Numbered from the stretch's first letter, positions 7,681 through 17,518 are shown. The stretch is DNA of 64,000 nt from Winogradskyella ouciana (GCF_009709615.1 NZ_WJYA01000004.1:62001-126000); one strand, 5' to 3'. A program made the numbers and translations. The notes: generated from the sequence alone by a model not told the origin.

Positions 7681-9741
7681 TTAAGCTACAACTTTTTTTA
7701 CTGAGAAATATTTGATTAAAATATTTTGGAGTTTCTCCTTAGATAAGGGCTTAGTAAGATAGTCGTTCATACCAAGTTTTAAGGATTTGTCTATGGCTTG
7801 TTTTGTGACATCAGCAGATAGGCCAATGATTAATATGTCCTTATTAACTTCTCGTATTAAGCGGGTTGCTTCATAACCATCCATTAAAGGCATATGGATA
7901 TCCATTAATATCAATTGGTATTGTTTTTCCCTAGACATTTTCACAGCACTTATACCATCTTTGGCTTTATCTGTTTTTACACCAAGATCTCGAAGAAGTT
8001 TAGTTAAGACAAGAACATTAATATTGTTATCATCTACTACTAAAACTTTTATATTCTCAAAACTAAAATGGAATGAATCAGTGTTGAAATTGTTTTGAGG
8101 TTGAATTTCAGATAATGCAAAAGGTATATTAAATATAAATTCACTGCCTTTGCCCAATTGACTATCAACAGATATTGTACCTCCCATTAATTCAACTAAA
8201 TTCTGACTTATCGCCAAGCCTAGCCCACTGCCTTCATGTTTTTTCTTAATTCCCTGGTCTACCTGCGTAAATCTTTTAAATATTTTTGAAAGGTTATACT
8301 GAGGTATGCCAATCCCTGTATCCGAAACTTTTAATGATATGTTTAGACAATTGTCCTTTAGAGTTTCTTTGTAAACCACACAAGCGCCACCACGAGCTGT
8401 AAATTTCAAGGCATTTTTTATAAGATTGATAATAACTTGGTTGAATTTTCCCTCATCACCCACAACGGACAGCTCTGAATTGGAGTGAAGCTCTAAATCT
8501 AGGTACAGATTTTTTGTTTCAAATTCTGCTTTAAACTGACTTACTAAAGCCGCAACCTCTTTACTTGGTGTAAACACAACCTCATTTAAACTCATTTCCC
8601 CAGATTCTATTTTGTCTATTTCAAGTACATCATTTACCAAAGCCAAGAGGTTTTTAGAAGATTTGTCCATTAGATACAAATAATGCGCGTTGTTCTCTGG
8701 GTTGCTCGAATTTTTCAATAATTGAATTAGTCCTAAAATACCATTCAAAGGTGTCCTAATTTCATGGCTCATGTTAGAGAGAAATTCTGTTTTAGCCATT
8801 GATGCTCTTTCTGCTCTATTACGCTGCTTACTAAGTTTTTTATTGGTTATTTTTAATTTTTTATTTGCTCTGACAGCCCTTGTGGTTTCAAGTTTTGCTC
8901 TTAAATGAAAATAAATAAGTAAGCTCATTAAGGTAGATAGTGCCAACCCAAAAATAAGCATGTTGTTTATTGAAGAACTTTTGTCGTTTAAAAAATTGGC
9001 AGAGGCTGGCTTTACTTTTATGGACCAAAATTGACTATCTAAACTATCGATTTTTAATGTATTGCTATATACAAAATCATCATTGCCAGTTTCGGTTTGG
9101 GTTGGGTTTTGAGTATAGAAAACAGTCCCTTTATCATCACGGATTTCTACACTATAATCAGGCAGGTTTTCTGCAAATGCATCAAGATTTTTCTTAAAAT
9201 CCATTCCCGCAGTAATCGTTCCTCTAAATTTGTTCTGAAAGTATACGGGAACGTCTACTAAAAAGGCGTGACCGCCCTGAGTCATCTTAAACCACGAGGT
9301 TACATTGGTAGATCCATCTAAGCTATGTCTAATCCACTCATCGCGTCTGTAGTCAATTTTAGAAATATCCAACCCGATAGCGGCTTGGTTTCCTAGGGTA
9401 GGGTTTATTTTGCGAATGATCATAAGATCATCTATCCACTCAATAAATTTAAAAGAAGGATTTTGCTGTAATATTAATTCCGCATCATGTTCCCAATAAT
9501 CAAAATAAGCGCCATTTGTAATCTGAAGTCTATCCTTTAAATTTTCTAAACTCTGAATATCTCTTTTAACAATAGAAAGAAACTTTTGCGATAAGAGTTC
9601 TCCCGAATTGTGAACCCTATTTTGAAGCGCTGATTTTTGAGCACTAATAGACTGATCCCATAAAAATAGAACGAGTAGGTTAAGAAATATAAAAGAAAAA
9701 AGAGGAATTAGGGCTTCTCTTTTTCTCACTTTTGTAAACAT
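7681..9741 (-). CDS. Hybrid sensor histidine kinase/response regulator with CHASE-like sensor
   Basis: The 686-residue protein starts with a transmembrane helix (about 10-30). An extracytoplasmic CHASE-like domain follows (about 60-190, including AAIGLDISKIDYRRDEW), then a second helix (about 255-278) and a coiled coil. HisKA has the phospho-acceptor in SHEIRTPLNG (about residue 325). The HATPase domain has DTGIGIP and the GSGLGLAISQ G-boxes. A C-terminal receiver domain has VDDNNIN and the phospho-Asp in LMDIHMPLMDGYEATR. It senses a periplasmic ligand (unknown) and relays phosphate internally. No partner regulator gene is adjacent. The final 'MNDYLTKPLSKEKL' holds the receiver's conserved Lys. 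Confidence 0.95.
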   Translation of the reverse strand: MFTKVRKREALIPLFSFIFLNLLVLFLWDQSISAQKSALQNRVHNSGELLSQKFLSIVKRDIQSLENLKDRLQITNGAYFDYWEHDAELILQQNPSFKFIEWIDDLMIIRKINPTLGNQAAIGLDISKIDYRRDEWIRHSLDGSTNVTSWFKMTQGGHAFLVDVPVYFQNKFRGTITAGMDFKKNLDAFAENLPDYSVEIRDDKGTVFYTQNPTQTETGNDDFVYSNTLKIDSLDSQFWSIKVKPASANFLNDKSSSINNMLIFGLALSTLMSLLIYFHLRAKLETTRAVRANKKLKITNKKLSKQRNRAERASMAKTEFLSNMSHEIRTPLNGILGLIQLLKNSSNPENNAHYLYLMDKSSKNLLALVNDVLEIDKIESGEMSLNEVVFTPSKEVAALVSQFKAEFETKNLYLDLELHSNSELSVVGDEGKFNQVIINLIKNALKFTARGGACVVYKETLKDNCLNISLKVSDTGIGIPQYNLSKIFKRFTQVDQGIKKKHEGSGLGLAISQNLVELMGGTISVDSQLGKGSEFIFNIPFALSEIQPQNNFNTDSFHFSFENIKVLVVDDNNINVLVLTKLLRDLGVKTDKAKDGISAVKMSREKQYQLILMDIHMPLMDGYEATRLIREVNKDILIIGLSADVTKQAIDKSLKLGMNDYLTKPLSKEKLQNILIKYFSVKKVVA

Positions 9742-9795
9742 TTGAGGCTTTAAAGCGCCGAATATAAAACATTTATATAAATTAACAAATAATTC

Positions 9796-10752
9796 TTAAG
9801 AGGCATGGTACTTTTTCTTTAATGCTCTCAACATCTCAGCAGTCATAGCATCCAAGTCAAAACTATGCTGCCAATTCCATTCTTGTCTGGCTACACTATC
9901 ATCAATAGAAGATGGCCAACTATCAGCAATGGCTTGCCTAAAATCGGGTTTATAGGAGATTTTAAAATCAGGCATTTGCGCTTTTATGCTTTCATATATT
10001 TCTTTTGGAGTAAACGAAATAGCTGAAAGGTTATAGGATGACCTAATGGTTAGATTTTCTCCTGGTGCTTCCATAAGGTCTATGGTCGCTTTAATGGCAT
10101 CATCCATAAACATCATTGGTAAACTTGTATCTTCTGAAAGAAAACATTCATATGTTCCTTTTTTGATGGCTTCATGGTAAATTTCTACGGCATAATCCGT
10201 TGTGCCACCTCCAGGCATAGCTTTATGACTTATAATACCTGGATAGCGAATACTTCTAACATCAACACCGTATTTTTTATAATAATATTCGCACCAGCGC
10301 TCACCCACCTGTTTCGTTATACCATAAACCGTAGTTGGCTCACAGATGGTATGTTGAGGTGTGTCTTCTCTAGGAGTTGTAGGGCCAAAAACGGCAATGC
10401 TACTAGGCCAATAGACTCTTTTTATATTACCTCCCTTGGCTAAATTAAGGACATGGAAAAGGGAATTCATGTTGAGATCCCAAGCTTCCATAGGGTATTT
10501 TTCGCCTGTAGCACTTAATAAGGCAGCCATTAGATAAACGGTATCTATATTGTGGTTTTTACAGCAGTCTTTTATAGCGTTGAAGTTCTTGGCATCAATA
10601 ATTTCAAAAGGACCTGAGTTAACCAAGTCTAGCTTTCTGGTATTAATGTCGCTGGCTATAACATTCTCTGTACCATGTATTTCTCTTAACTTAGTTGTAA
10701 GCTCTGAGCCAATTTGTCCACAGGCACCAATTATTAATATTTTAGAAGGCAT
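9796..10752 (-). CDS. tdh: L-threonine 3-dehydrogenase, SDR (GalE-like) type
   Basis: The 318-residue extended short-chain dehydrogenase has the NAD-binding motif GACGQIG at the N-terminus, the conserved LLSATGEK loop, a catalytic Tyr/Lys pair in VYGITKQVGE, and the TDH-typical RYPGIIS and PGGGTTDYAVEIYHEA segments. These distinguish it from UDP-glucose 4-epimerase. It oxidises L-threonine to 2-amino-3-ketobutyrate with NAD+. Length fits the family found in flavobacteria. It is monocistronic, with 170 bases upstream before the divergent lipoprotein gene. Confidence 0.92.
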   Translation of the reverse strand: MPSKILIIGACGQIGSELTTKLREIHGTENVIASDINTRKLDLVNSGPFEIIDAKNFNAIKDCCKNHNIDTVYLMAALLSATGEKYPMEAWDLNMNSLFHVLNLAKGGNIKRVYWPSSIAVFGPTTPREDTPQHTICEPTTVYGITKQVGERWCEYYYKKYGVDVRSIRYPGIISHKAMPGGGTTDYAVEIYHEAIKKGTYECFLSEDTSLPMMFMDDAIKATIDLMEAPGENLTIRSSYNLSAISFTPKEIYESIKAQMPDFKISYKPDFRQAIADSWPSSIDDSVARQEWNWQHSFDLDAMTAEMLRALKKKYHAS

Positions 10753-10921
10753 ATAGTTTAATTAAAGTATCTTCAAAAATAGCAAGAATTTAGACGTCCA
10801 AAAATTAAAATTTTCAAAAAAAACAGCTTTAAAGTAAGAAGTTGTCAATCTTCATTTTAAGAATATACTATAAACACAAAATAATAGTTTAAGTATATTT
10901 ACAATCAAATTACAATAAGAA

Positions 10922-11449
10922 ATGAGAATTGGTTTACTGCTCTTAAATATATTTAGCTTTCTATTAATGAGTTGCGGTGATGGGGAATCACAATCTCAAA
11001 TCACAGACATAGAAACTGAGAACCAAAAAACTCCGATTACGGCAAAGGCTATTGAGAATTTTGATTATTCTGATTATGCCTTGAGTACCAATGGAGAGGA
11101 AGCTGTTGCTGATTGGGAAAAATATCAAGAATTGGCAATCCAAATCAGCTATCTTAAAAAAGCGGACTTATCTTTTTTTAATGGGGACAAAAAACTCTTA
11201 AAGAAGTTTATAGACGAATTTAAAGCACAGATTCCAGAAGATTTACAGACCAACCCAATTATTTCCAGAACGATAATTATTGAAACAACACTTTTAAGGT
11301 TAAACGAAAATCTAACGTTAGACAATATCGATAGTGACTTAAAATTAGAAAGCGTTAAAGAGGTTGTCGTTGCTTTTTCTAATCTTAATTATCAAATCAA
11401 TAAAAAATTATCACGCGATATTTACGAACAGATTAAAGCAGAATACTAG
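10922..11449 (+). CDS. Lipoprotein of unknown function, 175 aa
   Basis: The signal peptide ends in the lipobox LLMSCGD (Cys about 18), and the acidic DGESQSQ that follows resembles a flavobacterial surface-export signal. The remaining 150 residues are predicted mostly helical (DWEKYQELAIQISYLKKAD, KEVVVAFSNLNYQINKKL). I recognise no domain. It precedes the M13 peptidase by 190 bases in the same direction but probably has its own transcript. Confidence 0.65.
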   Translation: MRIGLLLLNIFSFLLMSCGDGESQSQITDIETENQKTPITAKAIENFDYSDYALSTNGEEAVADWEKYQELAIQISYLKKADLSFFNGDKKLLKKFIDEFKAQIPEDLQTNPIISRTIIIETTLLRLNENLTLDNIDSDLKLESVKEVVVAFSNLNYQINKKLSRDIYEQIKAEY

Positions 11450-11570
11450 CATCCAACTATCTTAAAATTTTGTTAAGTTGTAACATTTGCTTAATTAATC
11501 GGTCTAACTACTAACCACGTTTAATTATAATTAACTAATAATCACATTATGGCACGAGCGTATTCAAAGT

Positions 11571-11594
11571 TTAATCATTTTACGTAATGATTAA
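11571..11594. promoter_or_regulatory. Perfect 9-bp inverted repeat upstream of the M13 peptidase
   Basis: TTAATCATT and AATGATTAA flank a 6-base spacer (TTACGT). The site lies 45 bases before the peptidase start and is not followed by a T-run, so an operator is more likely than a terminator. The regulator is unknown. Confidence 0.35.
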
Positions 11595-11638
11595 TAGCGA
11601 ATTGCATTTGACCATAATTAATCAGTAAACACAAACAC

Positions 11639-13705
11639 ATGAAAACCAATCTAAGTCGCGTTCTAGCGATATCAGGTTTGGCTTTCTTTACTATTGTAGG
11701 ATGTAAAGATGAAGCCAAGAAAGACTCTGCAATGGCAGAAGAAAAAATCCCAGGCATAATTTTGGAAAACATGGACACAACTGTAAGTCCAAATGATGAT
11801 TTTTACACTTTCGTTAATGGTAAATGGATGGAAACCAATGCTATCCCAGACGACGAATCGCGTTGGGGAGGATTTGGCGTATTGCGTAAATCTACAAGAA
11901 AAGATGTGTTGGATATTTTAAATACATCTAAAGAACTAGGAACCTATAAAGAAGGTTCAGACCAACAAAAAGCCTTGTTGATTTTTGAATCTGAGTTAGA
12001 CACTCTTGCTCGTAACGAAGCTGGCACTAAACCACTAGAGCCTCTATTAAATAAGATTGATGGCGTCAAAAACCTAAACGATATGCAAACGGTTCTTGCT
12101 TCAACACTTGGTGTTGCAGCACCATTCGCTGGTATTGGTTCAAATCCAGATCTTAATGACAGTAGTATGAATACTGCTTGGTTGTTCCCAGCAGGATTAG
12201 GTTTACAGCGTGATTATTATTTAGATCAAGACGATAAGACCAAAGAGATAAGAAGTCAGTATGTTGACCACGTAGCAAGAATGTTGCAGTACATTGATTA
12301 TTCTGAAGCTGATGCTAAAAAAGCTGCAGAAAAAATCTTAGAGATGGAGACGCAATTGGCAGAACCACGTTTAGATAAAGTGGCGAGTAGAGATATACGA
12401 AATTTCAACAACCCAACGTCACTTGAAGATTTACAGACGATGGCACCAGCAATAAACTGGCAAAAGTTTATGGATGATATGGGTATTGAAAAGAAAGTAG
12501 ATACACTTTTAGTAATGCAGCCTAAGTATATTAAAGCGATGAATAGTTTTTTAAAGTCTACACCTATTGAAGATATTAAAACGCTTATGGACTGGAGTAC
12601 TTTAAATGGTGCTGCTGGATTTTTAACCACTGAAATTGAAAAGGCGAATTGGGAATTTTATGGTAAAACACTTAATGGATCTAAAAAAATGCGTCCAGCG
12701 GATGAGCGTGCTCTCGGAACTGTAGATGGTAGTGTTGGTGAAGCAGTAGGTCAATTGTATGTACAGGCTAAATTTCCACCAGAAGCTAAAGAAAAAGCTG
12801 AGAAAATGATAGCTAACGTTATTACGGCTTTCCAAAATCGCATCACCAAGTTAGATTGGATGAGTGAGGAAACTAAAAAGAAAGCTATAGAAAAGCTAGA
12901 TAAGTTTACTGTTAAGATAGCTTATCCAGATGAGTGGGAAGATTACTCTGACTTACAGGTAAAAGAAGGAAATTCTTATGCCGAGAATATGTTAGCAGTA
13001 GGCGCATGGTCACAGAAACAAAACATTGAAGATATTAATGAGCCAGTTGACAAATCTAAATGGGGAATGCCACCGCAAATGGTTAACGCTTATTTTAACC
13101 CGCTAAATAATGAGATTGTTTTCCCAGCGGCTATTTTACAACCACCTTTTTATAACTATACAGCTGACGAAGCTGTAAATTATGGAGGAATAGGTGCGGT
13201 AATTGGTCATGAGATTTCTCATGCTTTTGATGATTCTGGAGCCCGTTTCGATGGTGACGGTAATGTAAACAACTGGTGGACACCAGAAGATTTAGCTGAA
13301 TTTGAAAAGCGAGGTAAAGCCTTAGCAGACCAATATTCTGCAATTGAAGTTTTAGATAGCGTTTATGTTAACGGCCCTTTTACTTTAGGAGAAAACATTG
13401 GTGATCTAGGTGGTTTATTGGGAGCTTATGATGGGTTACAATTGTACTTTGAAGAAAACGGAAGACCAGAAGATATAGATGGCTTTACAGCAGAACAACG
13501 TTTCTTTATGTCTTGGGCAACAGTTTGGAGAACGTTGATCAGGGATGAAGCTTTAAGAACTCAAATCAACACAGACCCTCACTCTCCAGGTCATATTAGA
13601 GCAACACAACCTTTAAAAAATATTGATGCATTTTACGAAGCGTTTAATATTAAAGAAGGGGATTCAATGTATTTAGCACCAGAAAAGCGTGTTAGAATAT
13701 GGTAA
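11639..13705 (+). CDS. M13 family zinc metallopeptidase (PepO/neprilysin-like) lipoprotein
   Basis: The 688-residue protein has a lipoprotein signal (TIVGCKDE) and the M13 domain order. The N-terminal PGIILENMDTTVSPNDDFYTFVNGKWM segment is typical. NAYFNPLNNEIVFPAAILQPPF precedes the zinc motif GHEISHAFDD (HExxH near 524-528), then ENIGDLGG supplies the third ligand Glu near 585. The C-terminal RATQPLKNIDAFYEAFN and final RVRIW, with the family's PEKRVRIW ending, show it is complete. M13 enzymes cleave short peptides; here it is anchored in the envelope. It is followed by a bidirectional terminator. Confidence 0.95.
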   Translation: MKTNLSRVLAISGLAFFTIVGCKDEAKKDSAMAEEKIPGIILENMDTTVSPNDDFYTFVNGKWMETNAIPDDESRWGGFGVLRKSTRKDVLDILNTSKELGTYKEGSDQQKALLIFESELDTLARNEAGTKPLEPLLNKIDGVKNLNDMQTVLASTLGVAAPFAGIGSNPDLNDSSMNTAWLFPAGLGLQRDYYLDQDDKTKEIRSQYVDHVARMLQYIDYSEADAKKAAEKILEMETQLAEPRLDKVASRDIRNFNNPTSLEDLQTMAPAINWQKFMDDMGIEKKVDTLLVMQPKYIKAMNSFLKSTPIEDIKTLMDWSTLNGAAGFLTTEIEKANWEFYGKTLNGSKKMRPADERALGTVDGSVGEAVGQLYVQAKFPPEAKEKAEKMIANVITAFQNRITKLDWMSEETKKKAIEKLDKFTVKIAYPDEWEDYSDLQVKEGNSYAENMLAVGAWSQKQNIEDINEPVDKSKWGMPPQMVNAYFNPLNNEIVFPAAILQPPFYNYTADEAVNYGGIGAVIGHEISHAFDDSGARFDGDGNVNNWWTPEDLAEFEKRGKALADQYSAIEVLDSVYVNGPFTLGENIGDLGGLLGAYDGLQLYFEENGRPEDIDGFTAEQRFFMSWATVWRTLIRDEALRTQINTDPHSPGHIRATQPLKNIDAFYEAFNIKEGDSMYLAPEKRVRIW

Positions 13706-13727
13706 GAAACCAAAAAGATTGAAAATA

Positions 13728-13756
13728 AAAAAAGCTGCCAATTGGCAGCTTTTTTT
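13728..13756. terminator. Bidirectional intrinsic terminator
   Basis: AGCTGCC/GGCAGCT around an AATT turn, flanked by A-run and T-run, serves the M13 gene and the convergent TPR gene. Confidence 0.85.
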
Positions 13757-13775
13757 ATATATCGTGTTGTGATTA

Positions 13776-14483
13776 TTAGTTCTTTTTAGCAGCGGCAGCT
13801 TGTTGTGCTTTTTGGCTTTCTAAAGCTTGGCGACTCACTTTTGCCAAATTAAAATTAGGATCTATGGCCAAGGCATCGTTCATTAACTTAATAGCTGCAT
13901 CTATATTTGCAGTTTTGTCTTCAGTAAATGTTTGTAATCCCTTTAAACACAATAATGCAGCTTTCATAGAAGTTTCGTAAGGCTGTTGGGTTTCGTAGAA
14001 ACCACGCTTCATATCATCTGTTACATTGGCTAAACCATATTCAATTTTAGATTTAGCGCCTGCTGAATCACCAGTTTGAATTTTCATGTCAGCAATTTCG
14101 TATGCCAAGTAAACATTAGGATCGCGTTCAAACAAAATCTCGTAATGCTCTAAGGCTAATTTTGGCTGATTTAGATTTTTAAGTGCTAAAGCTTTAACTT
14201 CAACATTCATATCCGAATCCGTTGCGTTTTTTTCAATACCTATAGTATTTAAGGCCTGCATATACTTACCTTCAGAAAGGTATAAGTATGCAAGGGTGTC
14301 TTGTCTGGCAACTGATGGCTCTAAAAGATTAAGGTGCGTCATAGCATTAATAATACCTTGTACATCACCCTGTTTTTTCATTTGCTGGTAATACGCTTCG
14401 TAGTGTTCCTTTAATTCTGCATTGGTCTGGGCAAAAGCACTAACTGAAAATAGTATCGCAATTGCTAATGTAATCTGTTTCAT
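13776..14483 (-). CDS. Secreted tetratricopeptide-repeat protein
   Basis: This is a 235-residue protein with a signal peptide ending SAFAQ. The helical repeats have TPR spacing, for example TLAYLYLSEGKYMQALNTI, LKNLNQPKLALEHYEILFERDPN and AIKLMNDALAIDPNFNLAK. The tail is rich in Ala, Gln and Lys. TPR arrays mediate protein-protein contacts; the partner is unknown. It ends at the terminator shared with the M13 gene. Confidence 0.8.
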   Translation of the reverse strand: MKQITLAIAILFSVSAFAQTNAELKEHYEAYYQQMKKQGDVQGIINAMTHLNLLEPSVARQDTLAYLYLSEGKYMQALNTIGIEKNATDSDMNVEVKALALKNLNQPKLALEHYEILFERDPNVYLAYEIADMKIQTGDSAGAKSKIEYGLANVTDDMKRGFYETQQPYETSMKAALLCLKGLQTFTEDKTANIDAAIKLMNDALAIDPNFNLAKVSRQALESQKAQQAAAAKKN

Positions 14484-14551
14484 TGTCTTAAAATTTTGAG
14501 GGCTAAAACTATAAAATTTAATGTGAATAGCTCTTAAAAAACTATTAATTT

Positions 14552-15361
14552 CTATAGCGCCTGTTTAAAAGTGTAGTTCAAAAGCTGTACCAAGTTAGTA
14601 CTATCTATTATTTTTCCTTTGCTTTTGGATTCCGAATTAAACTCTGGTAACTGTAAACTATGTTGTTTGCAATAGGCTGTATAGTATTCGCTTTTCTTAG
14701 GATGATCTGGGTGAGCTGCATTAAAAACCATATTCCAATGGTTATTTTTTAAGATTGTGCCAATGATTTCTATGCAATCTTCTTTGTGAATCAAATTAAT
14801 TGGAGCTTTAGGATTAGCAACATTTTTCTTTCCTGAAAGATATTCAGCAGGATGCCTTTCTTCATCATACAAACCACCAAATCGTAATATAGTAGTATTG
14901 AAGTTTGAATTGTTTTGAAGCATTTGCTCAATTTCTATAAGTTGCTTTGAGCTACTTGAGGTTGTATTGGGCAAGGTATCACCATCTATTACAGGAAAAT
15001 CCTCTTCATCTTTAAAAACCGAAGTTGAGCTCACATAAAGCACGTGTTTTATTTGTGCTGCCTCAATAGCTTCCACTAAATGCGTTATTTCGGCAACATG
15101 GTTTTTGGACGGATTTTTTCTTAAGCCAGGTGGAATATTAATGATTACAGTTTCGCTTTCCGCTAAAAATTCTGAAGGATTCCCAGAAATTCCATTTTCA
15201 CCTAACTGAATTAAATAACTATCGATTGAAGCTTTTTTTAGGTCTTCAATCTTATTTTGAGATGTTGTTGAGCCCTTTATTTTATAACCTTCACTAATTA
15301 ATGCTTTAGCCAAAGGAAGGCCAAGCCAGCCACAACCAATTATACTTATTCTATTTTTCAA
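14552..15361 (-). CDS. NAD(P)-binding SDR-like protein (YeeZ type)
   Basis: The 269-residue Rossmann protein starts with the dinucleotide motif GCGWLGLPLA, has VIINIPPGLRKNP, then VLYVSSTSVF and a short C-terminal substrate domain (LRFGGLYDEERHPAEYLSGKK). The GCGWLG form of the glycine motif is characteristic of YeeZ-like extended SDR proteins. The usual YxxxK is replaced by a Ser-rich SSSSKQLIEIE segment, so it may be catalytically atypical. Substrate unknown. Confidence 0.8.
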   Translation of the reverse strand: MKNRISIIGCGWLGLPLAKALISEGYKIKGSTTSQNKIEDLKKASIDSYLIQLGENGISGNPSEFLAESETVIINIPPGLRKNPSKNHVAEITHLVEAIEAAQIKHVLYVSSTSVFKDEEDFPVIDGDTLPNTTSSSSKQLIEIEQMLQNNSNFNTTILRFGGLYDEERHPAEYLSGKKNVANPKAPINLIHKEDCIEIIGTILKNNHWNMVFNAAHPDHPKKSEYYTAYCKQHSLQLPEFNSESKSKGKIIDSTNLVQLLNYTFKQAL

Positions 15362-15475
15362 ACGTCGATGAGTTTATAAAGGATAAAAGTACCTAAAATT
15401 TAGACCAAGAACTTATCATTTTGCCAAACAAGTAATTTTCACTAAATTTAAAATTCACTCTAAAAATCAAACGTT

Positions 15476-15961
15476 ATGGGAATAAAAAGTTTTCAAGGTG
15501 CTCGTAAGCAACAACAGCAAAGCACTAGCCAGCCTGTTGCGCTAAAAGTAAAAGATTATATGACCACTAATCTCATAACATTTAAACCAGACCAGTCCGT
15601 ACAACAAGTGGTAGAGTGTTTAATAAAATATAAGATCTCCGGTGGACCAGTAGTTAATGATAAAAATGAGTTAGTTGGTATTATCTCCGAAGGTGATTGT
15701 TTAAAGCATCTGAGCGAAAGCCGATATTATAATATGCCTCTTGAGCAGGATAATGTAGAAAAACGTATGGTTGCCAATGTTGAAACCATTGACGGCAATA
15801 TGGATGTTTTTGATGCTGCCAATAAGTTTTTACAGTCGAAGAGAAGACGTTTTCCTATTGTGGAAAATGGCAAACTAGTGGGTCAGATAAGTCAAAAGGA
15901 TATTTTAAAGGCTGCACTACAACTCAAAGGTGAAAACTGGAACAGTAAAACCAAGGGTTAA
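15476..15961 (+). CDS. CBS-domain protein, 161 aa
   Basis: Two CBS motifs form a Bateman pair: KVKDYMTTNLITFKPDQSV to LVGIISEGDCLKHL, and MVANVETIDGNMDVFDA to LVGQISQKDILKA. A Gln-rich N-terminal tail (residues 6-20) precedes them. Such stand-alone modules sense adenine nucleotides or similar ligands. The partner is unknown. Its stop codon overlaps that of the convergent zinc-ribbon gene. Confidence 0.85.
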   Translation: MGIKSFQGARKQQQQSTSQPVALKVKDYMTTNLITFKPDQSVQQVVECLIKYKISGGPVVNDKNELVGIISEGDCLKHLSESRYYNMPLEQDNVEKRMVANVETIDGNMDVFDAANKFLQSKRRRFPIVENGKLVGQISQKDILKAALQLKGENWNSKTKG

Positions 15962-16308
15962 TCGTCTCGTTTTACCAAAGCATAATAGTCACCTTCTAAA
16001 GGCAAGTAGCCTTGGTCGTAAACAAAATAGTAGATTGTACCTGCTTTTGTTGTATAGATACTTGTGAAATAATTAAAATCAAAACCACGTTCAACGAGTT
16101 TTGCCCTAGAACATTTAGTTTTTTTGTTCGGATTGAGGGCTTCCAAAATCCTGTAATTTTTTCGTAGGCGATTATTGGTGTTTCTGATAAGATTTTTGGA
16201 ATCTTTGTTAATGCGGTTGTTATAAGCGTTACGGCAACCATCACTACAGAATTTTTTGTCAACTCTACCTATAATTCTATCACCACATTCTGGACATTTT
16301 CTATGCAT
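15958..16308 (-). CDS. Small zinc-ribbon protein
   Basis: The 116-residue protein opens MHRKCPECGDRIIG and has a second CxxxC-type pair (KKFCSDGCRNAYN) that completes a treble-clef zinc site. The C-terminal half is basic, then aromatic (FNYFTSIYTTKAGTIYYFVYDQGY). The Met at 16306-16308 is chosen because it directly precedes the zinc motif and avoids overlap with the DinB gene, which ends at 16311; the 12 residues upstream are not domain-like. It probably binds nucleic acid or protein. It is coupled to the DinB gene (2-base gap). Confidence 0.75.
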   Translation of the reverse strand: MHRKCPECGDRIIGRVDKKFCSDGCRNAYNNRINKDSKNLIRNTNNRLRKNYRILEALNPNKKTKCSRAKLVERGFDFNYFTSIYTTKAGTIYYFVYDQGYLPLEGDYYALVKRDD

Positions 16309-16310
16309 AA

Positions 16311-16835
16311 TTATGTATTTAAAATTGGGATGTACGCTACCCAAGGTCCTACTTCGTTTTTATATTGTTTTGCCATAACTCTACTTATTTGGGCAATATG
16401 ACCCAAATCGTGCGTTACCCAACAGGCTAATAATTCGCTAATAGAAACTTCACCCAATTCTGGATGCATACTCTTTAGTTTTAATTGTTCGCTCGATAAA
16501 TTGAGTTGCTTTAAAACCTTGAGATTATCTTGTCTTAAATTCTCAAATTCATTTAGTAGTTGGGTGATGGTTTTTCCTTTGGAATTTTCAAATTGTGCAA
16601 ACCGATCAAAGGATTCAAAGGTTTTGTTTTCAGAATTACTGAGAATGATTTTAAGGCGTGGTATCCAATCCGTTTTTTCACCATGGATTAAGTGCCCAAC
16701 GACATCGTAAGGACTCCAGGTATCGTTTCCTTCGTTGGCAAAAAGCCAATCGTCAGAAAGATTGCCCAAATAGGATTTTAAGGTTTTTGGCGTTTGTTCT
16801 AAAATTTCTAATGCCTTTTCAATCGAATACTTCAT
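16311..16835 (-). CDS. DinB family protein
   Basis: The protein is a four-helix DinB/YfiT-like bundle with metal-ligand histidines in VVGHLIHGEK and HDLGHIAQ. DinB-like proteins bind a divalent metal and many act as thiol-dependent transferases or hydrolases; the activity here is unknown. The ATG at 16833-16835 is used; a TTG four codons upstream would add MSLR. It lies upstream of the zinc-ribbon gene in one operon. Confidence 0.82.
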   Translation of the reverse strand: MKYSIEKALEILEQTPKTLKSYLGNLSDDWLFANEGNDTWSPYDVVGHLIHGEKTDWIPRLKIILSNSENKTFESFDRFAQFENSKGKTITQLLNEFENLRQDNLKVLKQLNLSSEQLKLKSMHPELGEVSISELLACWVTHDLGHIAQISRVMAKQYKNEVGPWVAYIPILNT

Positions 16836-16873
16836 ACGTAGTGACAAAATACAAAATATTCGTTTACAAACGT

Positions 16874-17518
16874 TTACAGAGATTTTAAAATCACGAGCGT
16901 ATTGGTATCGTTAACGTTTTCAAAAACATCGACTTTATACACTTTTGTTTTTAGGTAGTTGATGAGCTGATTTACACTTTTGTTGTTAGTGTCCTTTACC
17001 GAAGCATTAAAAATGATATCACCTTTTGAAGATTTTAAATTAAGCGTATGGTCCCAAAATTCTTCAGATAAAAATTGACTCGGAACGGATAAATCTATAA
17101 AAAGATCTACAATGATTAAATCGAACTGCGCTTTGCCCTGCTTAACAAATTCAAGCGCATCAGCACAAAGGATTTTTAGATTTTCGTTTTCTGAAATCCC
17201 AAATTCCTTGCTGGCAATGTCTATAATAACAGGATCGATTTCAACAGCTGTAATGTCCTTATTAAACTCAAAATCTTTTCGAAGCGTGGCAATAACACTT
17301 CCACCTCCCATGCCTAATACTAAAATTGAGTTGACGTTCTGTAAGTTTATTTTTTCAATTCCAAATTTTAAAATGTGTTGTAGTGAACCATAACTATAGT
17401 TGGCATTTTGGGAGTTGAGGTGCTTTTTACCATTGTGCCAGGTGATTTCTAGAGTACCACTATAATCGGATTCTATGGTTTTTGTTACCGGTAAGATGTA
17501 GCTGAGGACCTGTTTCAT
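16874..17518 (-). CDS. Spermidine-synthase-like SAM-fold protein
   Basis: The 214-residue class I methyltransferase-fold protein resembles polyamine aminopropyltransferase: the N-terminal NANYSYGSLQHILK strand, then LVLGMGGGSV (glycine motif), AVEIDPVIIDIA (acidic ribose contact) and FDLIIVDLF. It is shorter than true spermidine synthases (about 280) and lacks the usual N-terminal beta domain, so aminopropyl transfer is uncertain. Its ATG overlaps the last codons of the pseudogene at 17515-17789, suggesting a deletion joined the two. Confidence 0.75.
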   Translation of the reverse strand: MKQVLSYILPVTKTIESDYSGTLEITWHNGKKHLNSQNANYSYGSLQHILKFGIEKINLQNVNSILVLGMGGGSVIATLRKDFEFNKDITAVEIDPVIIDIASKEFGISENENLKILCADALEFVKQGKAQFDLIIVDLFIDLSVPSQFLSEEFWDHTLNLKSSKGDIIFNASVKDTNNKSVNQLINYLKTKVYKVDVFENVNDTNTLVILKSL

